From positions 1 through 14,491 of the forward strand of contig JBPCJY010000145.1 in assembly GCA_051004815.1 (NCBI GenBank): a stretch of 14,491 nt of DNA, in the 5' to 3' direction. The translations under genes and the position numbers were made by a program. Below, piece after piece: positions 9,001-14,491 of the stretch (its first letter is position 1; the number at the start of each line of letters is the position of its first letter). The notes beneath the pieces were generated by a model. It had not been told where the DNA came from, did not search any database, and worked only from the letters and a program-made list of their open reading frames with translations. This DNA is from JBBQXY01 sp051004815. Lineage in GTDB: Bacteria; Chloroflexota; Ktedonobacteria; Ktedonobacterales; Ktedonobacteraceae.

Positions 9001-10340
9001 GTTGCGGCGTCAAACAGGTTGGTTCTGTACCCGAAGCGGCAGATCAGCCCTTCCGGATTTTCCTCTATTATCAAGGACAAATCGAATTTGGCAGTGCCTG
9101 TTTCGCCACCCTTATGTGTCACTGTCCAGCCCGACGCATGGGCCGAGGGAGAAGGTTCGAGTATCAAGAGCACTTGAAACAATGGATTCTGTCCCACGCT
9201 GCGCCTCGGCTGGAGCTCTTTGACCAGGTACTCGAAAGGAACATCTTGGTATGTCTGTGCCTCAAGCGTGATCGCTTGCTCCCGGCGCAACAGGTCGCGG
9301 AAACTGAGATCGCCTGTAATGGGTGTGCGTAGAACCAGCATATTGATGAAAACGCCGAGCATATCCTGGAATTCCGAACGATTGCGACCGGCACTTGCCG
9401 TTCCAACCAAAATGTCGTCCTGCCCAACATAGCGATACAACAACGTGTTGAATGCTGCTAAAAGCGTAGTGTAGAGCGTGACTCCTTCCCTGCGACTCAT
9501 CTTCCTCAGTGCGCTGGTCAAACTTTCAGAGAGCACCACCTCGTGAATCATTCCTTGGTACGATGGGGTTGCTGGACGCGGATGGTCCGTCGGCAAAGCC
9601 AGCAGCTCAGGTGCATTCGCTAGTTGTTTTTTCCAGTAGTTCAGTTGTTCTGAGAGCAATTCTCCTTGCATCCGTGTCCGTTGCCAGAGGGTAAAGTCGG
9701 CATACTGAGTAGGCAATGCTGGCAGAGGCGAAGCTTGCCCTTGCTCGAAAGCCTCGTAAAGAGTACGCAGTTCGGGCAGAAATACTTGATATAAGGAAAA
9801 TCCATCGAAGATGATATGGTGCAGCGTCAAAAGCAACTGGTGTTGCTCGTCCCCTAAGCGCACTAACGTCGCACGCTGAAGCGGTCCATTGATCAGGTCG
9901 AAAGGACGCGCAGCGTCCTCTGTGACCAGGCGTTGAGCTGCGGTTTCTCGCTCAGACTCGGGTAGGTGACGTAAGTCCACTAGCGGAAGTGAAACGGGCA
10001 CCGCGGGATGAATCAATTGTACAGGTTGTCCATCTACCAGCGGAAAGCTCGTGCGCCATGCTTCATGACGGCTGAGTATCTCGTTATAACTTTGTTCAAG
10101 CACTGTTACATTGAGGGGACCGGGCAGATGGACAGTGACGCACTCTGTATAAAGAGGGGTATTCGGCATCAGTTGGTCGAGGAGCCATAATTGTTGCTGT
10201 CCAAAGGAAAGCGGTACTGACCCTTCCTGCGTGCGTCGAGGAATACGTTCTGGCGGTGTTGCGGTTTTTTGAAGGTCGCCGCGCATATATTTTGTCAGCA
10301 AGGCACGTCGGGCCTCAGTAGAATCTTTGGTATGTAACAT
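6075..10340 (-). CDS. Non-ribosomal peptide synthetase module C-A-T-TE (aspartate-type A domain, Cys thioesterase)
   Basis: A 1421-residue terminal NRPS module. The condensation domain (about 40-470) has the intact catalytic HHIIFDG at 174-180 and looks like the ordinary L-to-L type. The adenylation domain (about 490-1000) carries SGSTGKPKG (651-659), YGPTEST, YRTGD, QVKIRGFRIE and the A10 Lys (K991). Aligned to GrsA, its pocket is D695, L696, T699, K738, I763, G765, H789, V797, G798, K991, i.e. DLTKIGHVGK, an aspartate-type signature. The thiolation domain has LGGHSL with phosphopantetheine Ser1048. The thioesterase (about 1107-1410) has GGFCNGG, so the nucleophile is Cys1178, with D1205 and H1392 as likely partners, and it is longer than usual in the lid. 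There is no epimerase or methylase. GGAAG lies seven bases before the ATG. It should accept the aminoacyl group from the upstream A-T protein and release a dipeptide. Confidence 0.94.
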   Translation of the reverse strand: MLHTKDSTEARRALLTKYMRGDLQKTATPPERIPRRTQEGSVPLSFGQQQLWLLDQLMPNTPLYTECVTVHLPGPLNVTVLEQSYNEILSRHEAWRTSFPLVDGQPVQLIHPAVPVSLPLVDLRHLPESERETAAQRLVTEDAARPFDLINGPLQRATLVRLGDEQHQLLLTLHHIIFDGFSLYQVFLPELRTLYEAFEQGQASPLPALPTQYADFTLWQRTRMQGELLSEQLNYWKKQLANAPELLALPTDHPRPATPSYQGMIHEVVLSESLTSALRKMSRREGVTLYTTLLAAFNTLLYRYVGQDDILVGTASAGRNRSEFQDMLGVFINMLVLRTPITGDLSFRDLLRREQAITLEAQTYQDVPFEYLVKELQPRRSVGQNPLFQVLLILEPSPSAHASGWTVTHKGGETGTAKFDLSLIIEENPEGLICRFGYRTNLFDAATIERMGGHWQTLLHSIVRDPWQTIGQLPLLTEAERQQLLVNWNATATDYAGPSCIHQMFEIQVEQTPDAPALVFENEQLTYRELNTKANQLAHCLQHLGVGSEVLVGLYLERSLDMMVALLGILKAGGAYVPLDPTFPTERIGFMLTDAQVPVLVTQQSLVSRLPEHNAHVLCLDTDGNDIALMSQANPSSEVMGENAVYVIYTSGSTGKPKGVVIEHRHLSNYLHGIVQRLDIPIGSSFASVSSLATDLGNTAIFPSLCTGGCLHIISRERAIDHQALEDYFSRHEIDCLKITPSHLAALLASSQTGRIMPRQRLIIGGEAFSWEWVNKLRALALDCTIFNHYGPTESTVGVLAYRVPQEPDERTYTTTPMGRPIGNTQVYLLDTYQHPVPIGVAGEVYIGGASVARGYLNRPELTTEKFLVNPFTADCGGRMYRTGDLARYLPIGNIEFLGRIDDQVKIRGFRIELGEIQAMLSNHPTVREAVVIAREDTPGNKYLVAYIVPTQEHASTTTSIHVYLQERLPAHMVPTSFMMLDALPLTASGKVNRLALPAPDMSQRAVEETFAIPTQPIHFQLIKIWEELLDARPIGITDNFFFLGGHSLLAARLVARMEQVFGKKVPLATLFSKPTIEQLAQILLEQEVIHPSSPIVAVQASGTKRPFFYLHGDYKSGAFYCLPLARDLGGDQPFYALEPPKVDGLQYPSSLEEMAATNIQLIRTVQPEGPYLLGGFCNGGLIAYEMARQLHTQGESVDLLLLIDPTPVGYARLPYRMVTRLGNLIGLSQHKQHYLFLWLRHAYKYLLHFYRYSKYPHYRGLQAELNAEQIYAEGGIIAALKSLFELQCGQGVEHFQTDKQVVSGSKHGTLREALLKLRSIFPEAFFPPFETLSHIWEGMFHWSVTDYEPGPFPGKSTFFFTKDGEKHKKTWHTLAKKKDKAVEIHIIAGTHDTCKTEYLHHFTEQLHLCLSKAQAVTADS

Positions 10341-10453
10341 GTAAGTGCTTCCGTTTATAGTGGCAAGGGGCTTGCAGCATTACCTTTAAGAACATAGCTG
10401 CTTCACTGATTTTTTTGCCCCCCCAGAGTCAAAAGTTTCAGTTTAAGAGAAAA

Positions 10454-11698
10454 TTAAAACGATACAGGCAGAGCAGTCAGACCACGCAATCCTAAGTTTT
10501 CGCGCCAGGTGATAGGCCCTGGCTGTAAACGCAGTGCAGGTATCCGCCGTAACACCGTCTCGAAGGCAATTTGGCCCTCGATTCGAGCTAAGGGTGCACC
10601 GAAGCAAAAGTGGCTGGCCCATGCAAAGGCTACGTGTCGATTGTCCTGGCGACATATATCGAGCTTGTCTGGATCGGGGAACCGCTCTGGATCATGGTTT
10701 GCTGCACCCATTACTGCAATGACCGCCTGGCGTTTACGAATAGTTTTTCCGCCCAGTTGCAGGTCGTCTGGAGCCAGACGTGCCGTATGCTGGCTGGGAC
10801 TTTCGTAGCGCAACAGTTCTTCGACTGCCGACGGAATCAAAGACAGGTCAGAGCGCAGTTTAGCGAGCTGGTCTGGATGGCGCAGCAGGGTGAGAATGCC
10901 ATTACCGATCAGGTTAGTTGTTGTTTCCTGACCTCCGACCATCGTCACGATGGTGTTAGCAATTACTTCATCTTCGCTGAGTCGATCACCATCTTGTTCG
11001 GCGGTCATTAGCGCATTGATGAGTCCTTCATGAGGATGCTGCTCATTCTCACGTATGGCCGCACGGAAATAGACAATCATCTCTTCCAGGCTACGTATCA
11101 CCTGCGCCGCACTGTCCGGATTATGCTGGAAATTGCCAAGCACCTGCGCGAAATCGGCTGACCACAGGGTGAGTTGCTTCCAATCTGAAGTTGGCACACC
11201 CAACAACTCAGCCGTGACAATGGCAGGAAGAGGATAGGCCAGGTCGGCGATGATATCCATTTCGCCTCTGCCCTGTACCGCATCCAATAAGCTATCGGTA
11301 ATCTCTTGAATGTGAGAGCTTAAGACTTGCACGCGGCGCGGCGTAAATGCCTTTGATGCCAAACCTCTTACTCGTCCATGAGCAGGCGGATCGAGAAAAA
11401 GCATTTGATGCACCATCACGCGTGCCAGTGGCGTCAACTTTTCCAGACCGAGCGTCGTTAACTGTTCGGGTGTAGGTGTACGATTGGCTAAGAACCGCTG
11501 GAATACGGTGATTACATCAGCATAGCGAGTCACGACCCATGCATGTAAAAAGGGATCCCAGTGAACCGGGTCTTCGGTACGAAGTTGATGATATAAAGGG
11601 TAAGGGTTGGCTAGTATCTCAGGATCAAGCAAATGGTAAAGGCTCAACACATTACTTTGCTTCTTTGTTGTAGACGTAAATCCCTTATGTGTAGTCAT
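10454..11698 (-). CDS. Cytochrome P450, probable tailoring enzyme of the NRPS
   Basis: A soluble class I-type bacterial P450 of 414 residues. It has the I-helix oxygen-activation motif GGQETTT (255-261), the K-helix ELLR (E294, R297) and the heme-thiolate loop FAWASHFCFGAPLAR with Cys365. The loop is atypical: both glycines of the usual FGxGxHxCxG are Ala (359 and 361), while F358, H363, C365 and G367 are kept. An in-frame ATG exists at 11716, but only the ATG at 11698 has a Shine-Dalgarno (GGAG eight bases upstream), so I start there. It lies between the Leu-type A-T didomain (50-base gap) and the C-A-T-TE module. That is the layout expected of a P450 that oxidises an aminoacyl group while it is bound to a carrier domain, for example beta-hydroxylation. 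The site and timing of oxidation are inference. No ferredoxin partner is encoded here. Confidence 0.92.
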   Translation of the reverse strand: MTTHKGFTSTTKKQSNVLSLYHLLDPEILANPYPLYHQLRTEDPVHWDPFLHAWVVTRYADVITVFQRFLANRTPTPEQLTTLGLEKLTPLARVMVHQMLFLDPPAHGRVRGLASKAFTPRRVQVLSSHIQEITDSLLDAVQGRGEMDIIADLAYPLPAIVTAELLGVPTSDWKQLTLWSADFAQVLGNFQHNPDSAAQVIRSLEEMIVYFRAAIRENEQHPHEGLINALMTAEQDGDRLSEDEVIANTIVTMVGGQETTTNLIGNGILTLLRHPDQLAKLRSDLSLIPSAVEELLRYESPSQHTARLAPDDLQLGGKTIRKRQAVIAVMGAANHDPERFPDPDKLDICRQDNRHVAFAWASHFCFGAPLARIEGQIAFETVLRRIPALRLQPGPITWRENLGLRGLTALPVSF

Positions 11699-11748
11699 TT
11701 GCGTTACTCCATGCATAGACTGAGCTGACTAAATGATACGCTGTGCTT

Positions 11749-13722
11749 TCATCCGAGAATACGCTGTACTTCGTCGTCGCTCATCGCCTCCACTTTGGCA
11801 ATAATGAGCTCTTCGATCTCGGAGGACAACTCTCGTACTGTTGGTGCTTCAAACAGAGTACGGAGCGTCATTGTTACCCCAAAGGTGTCCGCAATTCGTG
11901 CAATGAGTTGTGTACCGAGCAAGGAATGACCGCCAAGCATAAAAAAGTTGTCATCTATGCCCACCTGATCCAGGCTGAGAAGGGGAGCCAGAAGGTTGAC
12001 GAGTTGCTCCTCTATCGGGGTACTCGGCTCGGTGGCGACTTCATTGCGTAAGGTATTGAGTGCGTCTGGAACTGGTAAAGCCGACTGGTCTATCTTGCCA
12101 TTTGGGGTAAGCGGTAGTGATGCAAGTATCACAAACGTTGTCGGTATCATATAGGCAGGCAAACGCGCTGCAAGCATATCTTGTAAAGAACTGGCTGAGA
12201 CGTTTATTTCAGCAGTCGGTACTATGTAAGCAACCAGTTGTTTGTCGCCAACACTATCTTCACGAGCGACAACGATGCTCGTCTGTACGGCTGGATGCTC
12301 ATTGAGGGCAGCGACAATTTCATCCGGTTCGATGCGAAAACCGCGAATTTTGATCTGATAGTCGCTCCGTCCCATGAACACAATCTGTCCATCGGGCAGG
12401 TAGCGGCTCAGATCGCCGGTCTTATAGAGGCGTGCATTGGGATCGCTACTAAAGGGATGCTGGATGAACCGCTCCTCTGTGAGTTCGGGATGGTTGAGGT
12501 AGCCACGAGCCACGCCAGCTCCCCCAATGTACAGTTCGCCTGTTTCACCAATGGGAACTGGCTGCAAATGTTCATTCAGAATATAGATTTGTGTATTGTC
12601 GATGGGACGCCCGATAGAGAGTACGCCAGCAGTGTTGGAACTGTCGGACAGAGGAAACACGCGCCCGGACGTGGCTACGACGGTCGCCTCAGTAGGACCA
12701 TAGTTATTGATCAATGCAAAAGGTAAGGTAGACGGTGGGAAGTGATGCAATGTGTCAGCACCAGTGAGTAGAAAACGTAGTGAAGTTGTGGCAGGCCACT
12801 CCAGCGTCATGATACTTTCTGCTAACACAGTTGGCAGAAAAGAAATGGTAATATCGTTGTGTACCAGCCAATCACGCAGTGATGTGGGTGTAACACGAGT
12901 ATCCTCATCAGGCAGATACATGCTCGCACCAGCCGTGAGGTAAGGCCAAAGCTCCCAACCCGTTGCATCAAATGCTGGGCTGCTCACTTGCGTTGCCCTA
13001 TCTTTGGATGTGACCTCAAACGCACGTCGATGCCAGTATACAAGATTAAGCAGCCCACTGTGCGTGATTTGTGTACCCTTGGGATGACCAGTAGAGCCAG
13101 AGGTATAAATGACATAGGCAAGGTCATAAGCGGTGACAGAAGAAATTGGCTCTGTCACACTCTGTTGGTCCAGCACTGTTGTAGCGTTATCCATGCAAAT
13201 GACCTTCGCTGTCTGCGCGGAGAGGTGTGTCACTATATCCTGCTGTGTGATCAACACAGGAACCTGTGCGTCCGCTAACATGAAGGCGATACGGTCAGCA
13301 GGATACGTTGGATCCAATGGAACATAGGCCCCGCCCGCTTTGAGAATACCCAACAATCCCACCACCATATCCAGCGAACGCTTCACACACAAACCCACAA
13401 GCACGTTAGGACCTACGCCAAGTGCCTGTAGATAATGGGCAAGCTGGTTAGCACGCTGGTTCAACTCCTTGTAACTAAGTAGTTGCGTACCCATCACCAA
13501 CGCTACTGCATCAGGAGTGGCTTCAGCTTGCATTGCCACTAACTGCGGAATGCAAGTATCTTGAAGATAATCCTTCTCCGTAGCATTCCATGCTGTTAAC
13601 TGTTGCAAGGCAGACTGCGACAATGAGGATGTATCCGTGGGAAGCTTCTTTCCTCCCCTGGAATCGATGGGTATTTGGGTATCGCTAGTATCATGCATAA
13701 GCTCTGATTTATTGAGGCACAT
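11749..13722 (-). CDS. Non-ribosomal peptide synthetase A-T didomain (leucine-type loading module)
   Basis: A 657-residue NRPS initiation protein. The adenylation domain (about 60-560) has TSGSTGHPKG (207-216), NNYGPTEAT, YKTGD, QIKIRGFRIE and the A10 Lys543. Its pocket, read against GrsA, is D252, A253, W256, F295, L319, G321, N340, V348, V349, K543, i.e. DAWFLGNVVK, the textbook Leu code. The thiolation domain has MLGGHSL with Ser600 for phosphopantetheine. A short helical tail (EELIIAKVEAMSDDEVQRIL) may dock to a partner. There is no condensation domain, but residues 35-60 (SQSALQQLTAWNATEKDY) match a C-A linker, which suggests the gene descends from a C-A-T module that lost its C domain. 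The start is firm: AAGGAG stands eight bases before the ATG. It is the first gene of the leftward operon. No MbtH-like protein is encoded in the window. Confidence 0.93.
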   Translation of the reverse strand: MCLNKSELMHDTSDTQIPIDSRGGKKLPTDTSSLSQSALQQLTAWNATEKDYLQDTCIPQLVAMQAEATPDAVALVMGTQLLSYKELNQRANQLAHYLQALGVGPNVLVGLCVKRSLDMVVGLLGILKAGGAYVPLDPTYPADRIAFMLADAQVPVLITQQDIVTHLSAQTAKVICMDNATTVLDQQSVTEPISSVTAYDLAYVIYTSGSTGHPKGTQITHSGLLNLVYWHRRAFEVTSKDRATQVSSPAFDATGWELWPYLTAGASMYLPDEDTRVTPTSLRDWLVHNDITISFLPTVLAESIMTLEWPATTSLRFLLTGADTLHHFPPSTLPFALINNYGPTEATVVATSGRVFPLSDSSNTAGVLSIGRPIDNTQIYILNEHLQPVPIGETGELYIGGAGVARGYLNHPELTEERFIQHPFSSDPNARLYKTGDLSRYLPDGQIVFMGRSDYQIKIRGFRIEPDEIVAALNEHPAVQTSIVVAREDSVGDKQLVAYIVPTAEINVSASSLQDMLAARLPAYMIPTTFVILASLPLTPNGKIDQSALPVPDALNTLRNEVATEPSTPIEEQLVNLLAPLLSLDQVGIDDNFFMLGGHSLLGTQLIARIADTFGVTMTLRTLFEAPTVRELSSEIEELIIAKVEAMSDDEVQRILG

Positions 13723-13777
13723 AATATATTCTCCTTGTAACTAGTTGAACACTGTGATCAATGGTAGATATGCTAAG

Positions 13778-13788
13778 TGTGTTACACA
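13778..13788. promoter_or_regulatory. Small palindrome TGTGTTACACA upstream of the NRPS operon (candidate operator)
   Basis: A perfect 5-bp dyad about one base, 56 bases before the A-T gene start. A related spaced dyad, GTAAC-AG-GTTAC, lies at 13925-13936, and GTTACAC occurs in both. A repeated dyad near a biosynthetic operon start could bind a TetR- or GntR-type repressor, but no regulator is encoded in the window and arms this short can occur by chance. Confidence 0.25.
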
Positions 13789-13834
13789 ATAAAGTCATCA
13801 TTACGAGCTAAATTAATTTTCAGAGGTAACTAAC

Positions 13835-13852
13835 CTGGATAATATATTCCAG
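13835..13852. promoter_or_regulatory. AT-centred dyad CTGGA-N8-TCCAG (candidate operator/promoter element)
   Basis: An inverted repeat with 5-bp arms around TAATATAT, 113 bases upstream of the A-T start codon. Flanking AAC and GTT can extend it if one base is bulged. The AT-rich core could serve as a -10 region in either direction, but no matching -35 is evident. It is a structural observation only. Confidence 0.25.
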
Positions 13853-14026
13853 TTAAATTTATAAACATCGATAGATTAATCAGCGAAATAACTGAACAAA
13901 AAGCTATTTCATGCTATCTGTACGGTAACAGGTTACACGCTTACTCTACAGGGATTTTTGTTCCACAATATGACATTTTATGTAATTGTAGTGGATATCC
14001 TCCAGTCTAGATCTGGGAATAGGATA

Positions 14027-14217
14027 CACAACGTTCATTCGCCCTCAGCTTGATGAGGTGTCTATTGGAGATAGTAAGTTTTCTGGTTTCGTGATCGTTC
14101 AATGGAAATCATGTATATTCCCCTTATACAAATACACTACGTCACGTAACAGCTTTTGGTTTCGCTACCAGAAAACAAAATCGTTGTTTCCCAATATAAT
14201 AACGAATGAACGTTGTG
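14027..14217. repeat. ~191-base imperfect palindrome with 15-bp perfect terminal inverted repeats
   Basis: The outer arms CACAACGTTCATTCG (14027-14041) and CGAATGAACGTTGTG (14203-14217) are perfect inverted repeats. Further arms are nested in the same register: TATTGG (14063-14068)/CCAATA (14191-14196), GTTTTCTGGT (14078-14087)/ACCAGAAAAC (14167-14176), CGTGA (14090-14094)/TCACG (14142-14146) and TGTATA (14112-14117)/TATACA (14125-14130), closing on a 7-base loop. A side hairpin CCTCA/TGAGG (14043-14058) sits in the left arm. All the arm pairs centre within about 12 bases of each other, so one long hairpin or cruciform can form. Size and termini would fit a MITE, but I see no target-site duplication. 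A structured RNA or a regulator-binding array are alternatives. Confidence 0.6.
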
Positions 14218-14233
14218 AAAGTTGCAAGAAGAA

Positions 14234-14253
14234 AAGGCGTTTGCGGACGCCTT
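14234..14253 (-). terminator. Short hairpin with T-rich tail in the minus direction (weak terminator candidate)
   Basis: A perfect 7-bp stem AAGGCGT/ACGCCTT with a 6-base loop. Read leftward it is followed by TTCTTCTTG, a broken T-run; read rightward there is none. It could stop antisense transcription coming out of mnmE before the NRPS promoter region. The interrupted T-tract keeps confidence low. Confidence 0.35.
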
Positions 14254-14347
14254 CCTATCCTCCCGCTCTACAAGAGTTCGGATTTTCATAAAGGACCTAT
14301 GTGAAAGCGTACCGACGCCATCATGAAAGCATCCAATCTCCGCTCGC

Positions 14348-14383
14348 TAGACCCCGTTGACCCGCTATTGTATAATCGCCCTA
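14348..14383 (+). promoter_or_regulatory. mnmE promoter, probably giving a leaderless transcript
   Basis: A perfect -10 box TATAAT lies at 14371-14376. Seventeen bases before it is TAGACC (14348-14353), a 4/6 match to the -35 consensus. Transcription would start about seven bases after the -10, i.e. at or next to the A of the mnmE ATG at 14383. No Shine-Dalgarno precedes that ATG, which agrees with leaderless initiation. Confidence 0.5.
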
Positions 14384-14491
14384 TGCAGAACGACACGATT
14401 GCAGCAATTGCTACCCCGCCGGGCGTCGGGGGTATAGGTGTGATCCGTGTGAGTGGGTCGGATGCGTTTGCCGTGGTTCAACCTCTGTTCC
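14383..14491 (+). CDS. mnmE: tRNA uridine-5-carboxymethylaminomethyl modification GTPase MnmE, N-terminal fragment
   Basis: The 36 visible codons read MQNDTIAAIATPPGVGGIGV, followed by IRVSGSDAF, and then run off the window. This is the highly conserved N-terminal signature of MnmE (TrmE), the GTPase that with MnmG makes the cmnm5 group on wobble uridine 34 of several tRNAs. The N-terminal domain binds a one-carbon folate donor and dimerises; the G domain and C-terminal Cys lie outside. The frame stays open to an upstream ATG at 14323, but homologues begin just before DTIAAIATP, and neither ATG has a ribosome binding site, so I chose 14383. It diverges from the NRPS cluster and is a core housekeeping gene, so it marks the right border of the accessory region. 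Confidence 0.93.
   Translation, partial: MQNDTIAAIATPPGVGGIGVIRVSGSDAFAVVQPLF

Larger units (their letters stand above)
13723..14382. other. 660-base intergenic region between the divergent NRPS cluster and mnmE
   Basis: This AT-rich stretch should hold the promoters of the leftward cluster and of mnmE. I see no convincing gene, tRNA or CRISPR array. It contains three small dyads near the cluster start, a nested ~190-base imperfect palindrome, one G+C-rich hairpin and a consensus -10 box at its right end, each listed separately. I could not find a well-spaced -35/-10 pair for the NRPS operon. A 77-codon open frame at 14058-14291 overlaps the palindrome, has no ribosome binding site and is not called. 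Confidence 0.8.

Noticed and set aside
10363..10375. GCAAG-GGG-CTTGC hairpin before the C-A-T-TE gene as a terminator
   Set aside because: The stem is only 5 bp, the loop is 3 bases, and there is no T-run in the direction of transcription.
10410..10424. T7-G-C7 homopolymer pair between the P450 and the C-A-T-TE gene
   Set aside because: The runs could slip, but they lie outside coding sequence and away from the Shine-Dalgarno, so a phase-variation role is not supported.
11699..11716. ATG at 11716 as the P450 start
   Set aside because: There is no Shine-Dalgarno before it, whereas GGAG stands eight bases before the in-frame ATG at 11698.
11736..11771. Imperfect 13-base direct repeat (ATACGCTGTGCTT / ATACGCTGTACTT) at the 3' end of the A-T gene
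   Set aside because: It is a single short pair, 12 of 13 matching, spaced 23 bases apart with no further similarity; probably chance or a minor slip duplication.
14058..14291. 77-codon rightward open frame in the intergenic region
   Set aside because: It has no ribosome binding site, low-complexity non-homologous-looking sequence, and overlaps the imperfect palindrome and the hairpin at 14234.
14301..14360. 19-codon GTG-started frame with AAAGGA upstream, just before mnmE
   Set aside because: It could be a leader peptide, but it lies mostly upstream of the predicted start of transcription, is very short, and has no attenuator-like structure after it.
1..14491. CRISPR arrays, tRNA or rRNA genes, transposase genes
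   Set aside because: No regularly spaced repeats, cloverleaf-like segments or transposase motifs were seen on either strand.

Overview
The window holds one long leftward (minus-strand) gene cluster that fills about 13.7 kb, then a 660-base intergenic region, then the first 36 codons of a rightward mnmE gene. The cluster looks like specialised metabolism joined to glycan assembly. Moderate GC, SD-led ATG and GTG starts, compact gene packing and small NRPS modules would fit a large-genome soil bacterium. A Ktedonobacteria-type Chloroflexota is my best guess, held loosely, because no taxonomic marker beyond the mnmE start is present.

Transcription order, right to left: (1) an NRPS adenylation-thiolation didomain whose binding-pocket residues read as the classical leucine code; (2) a cytochrome P450; (3) an NRPS module C-A-T-TE whose pocket reads as an aspartate-type code and whose thioesterase has Cys in place of the nucleophilic Ser; (4) a polyprenyl-phosphate-sugar-synthase-like GT2; (5) a second GT2; (6) a third GT2 with an N-terminal extension; (7) a Wzx-like oligosaccharide flippase; (8) a GT4 glycosyltransferase. 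A further gene probably starts at the extreme left edge (base 9, minus strand).

Genes 4 to 8 are translationally coupled (4-, 4-, 20- and 13-base overlaps) and look like a glycan-building and membrane-translocation set. Genes 1 to 3 look like a dipeptide line: Leu is loaded on a free-standing A-T, possibly oxidised there by the P450 (as in NovH/NovI- or NikP1/NikQ-type systems), condensed with Asp and released by the Cys thioesterase. No transcription terminator is visible between the two halves. The most interesting reading is a peptidyl glycan or glycosylated dipeptide made by one operon. The link between the halves is an inference from position only.

The intergenic region 13723-14382 contains a long imperfect palindrome (14027-14217, outer arms 15 bp perfect), several small dyads near the probable cluster promoter, a short hairpin with a T-rich tail in the minus direction, and a consensus -10 box placed so that mnmE mRNA would be leaderless.
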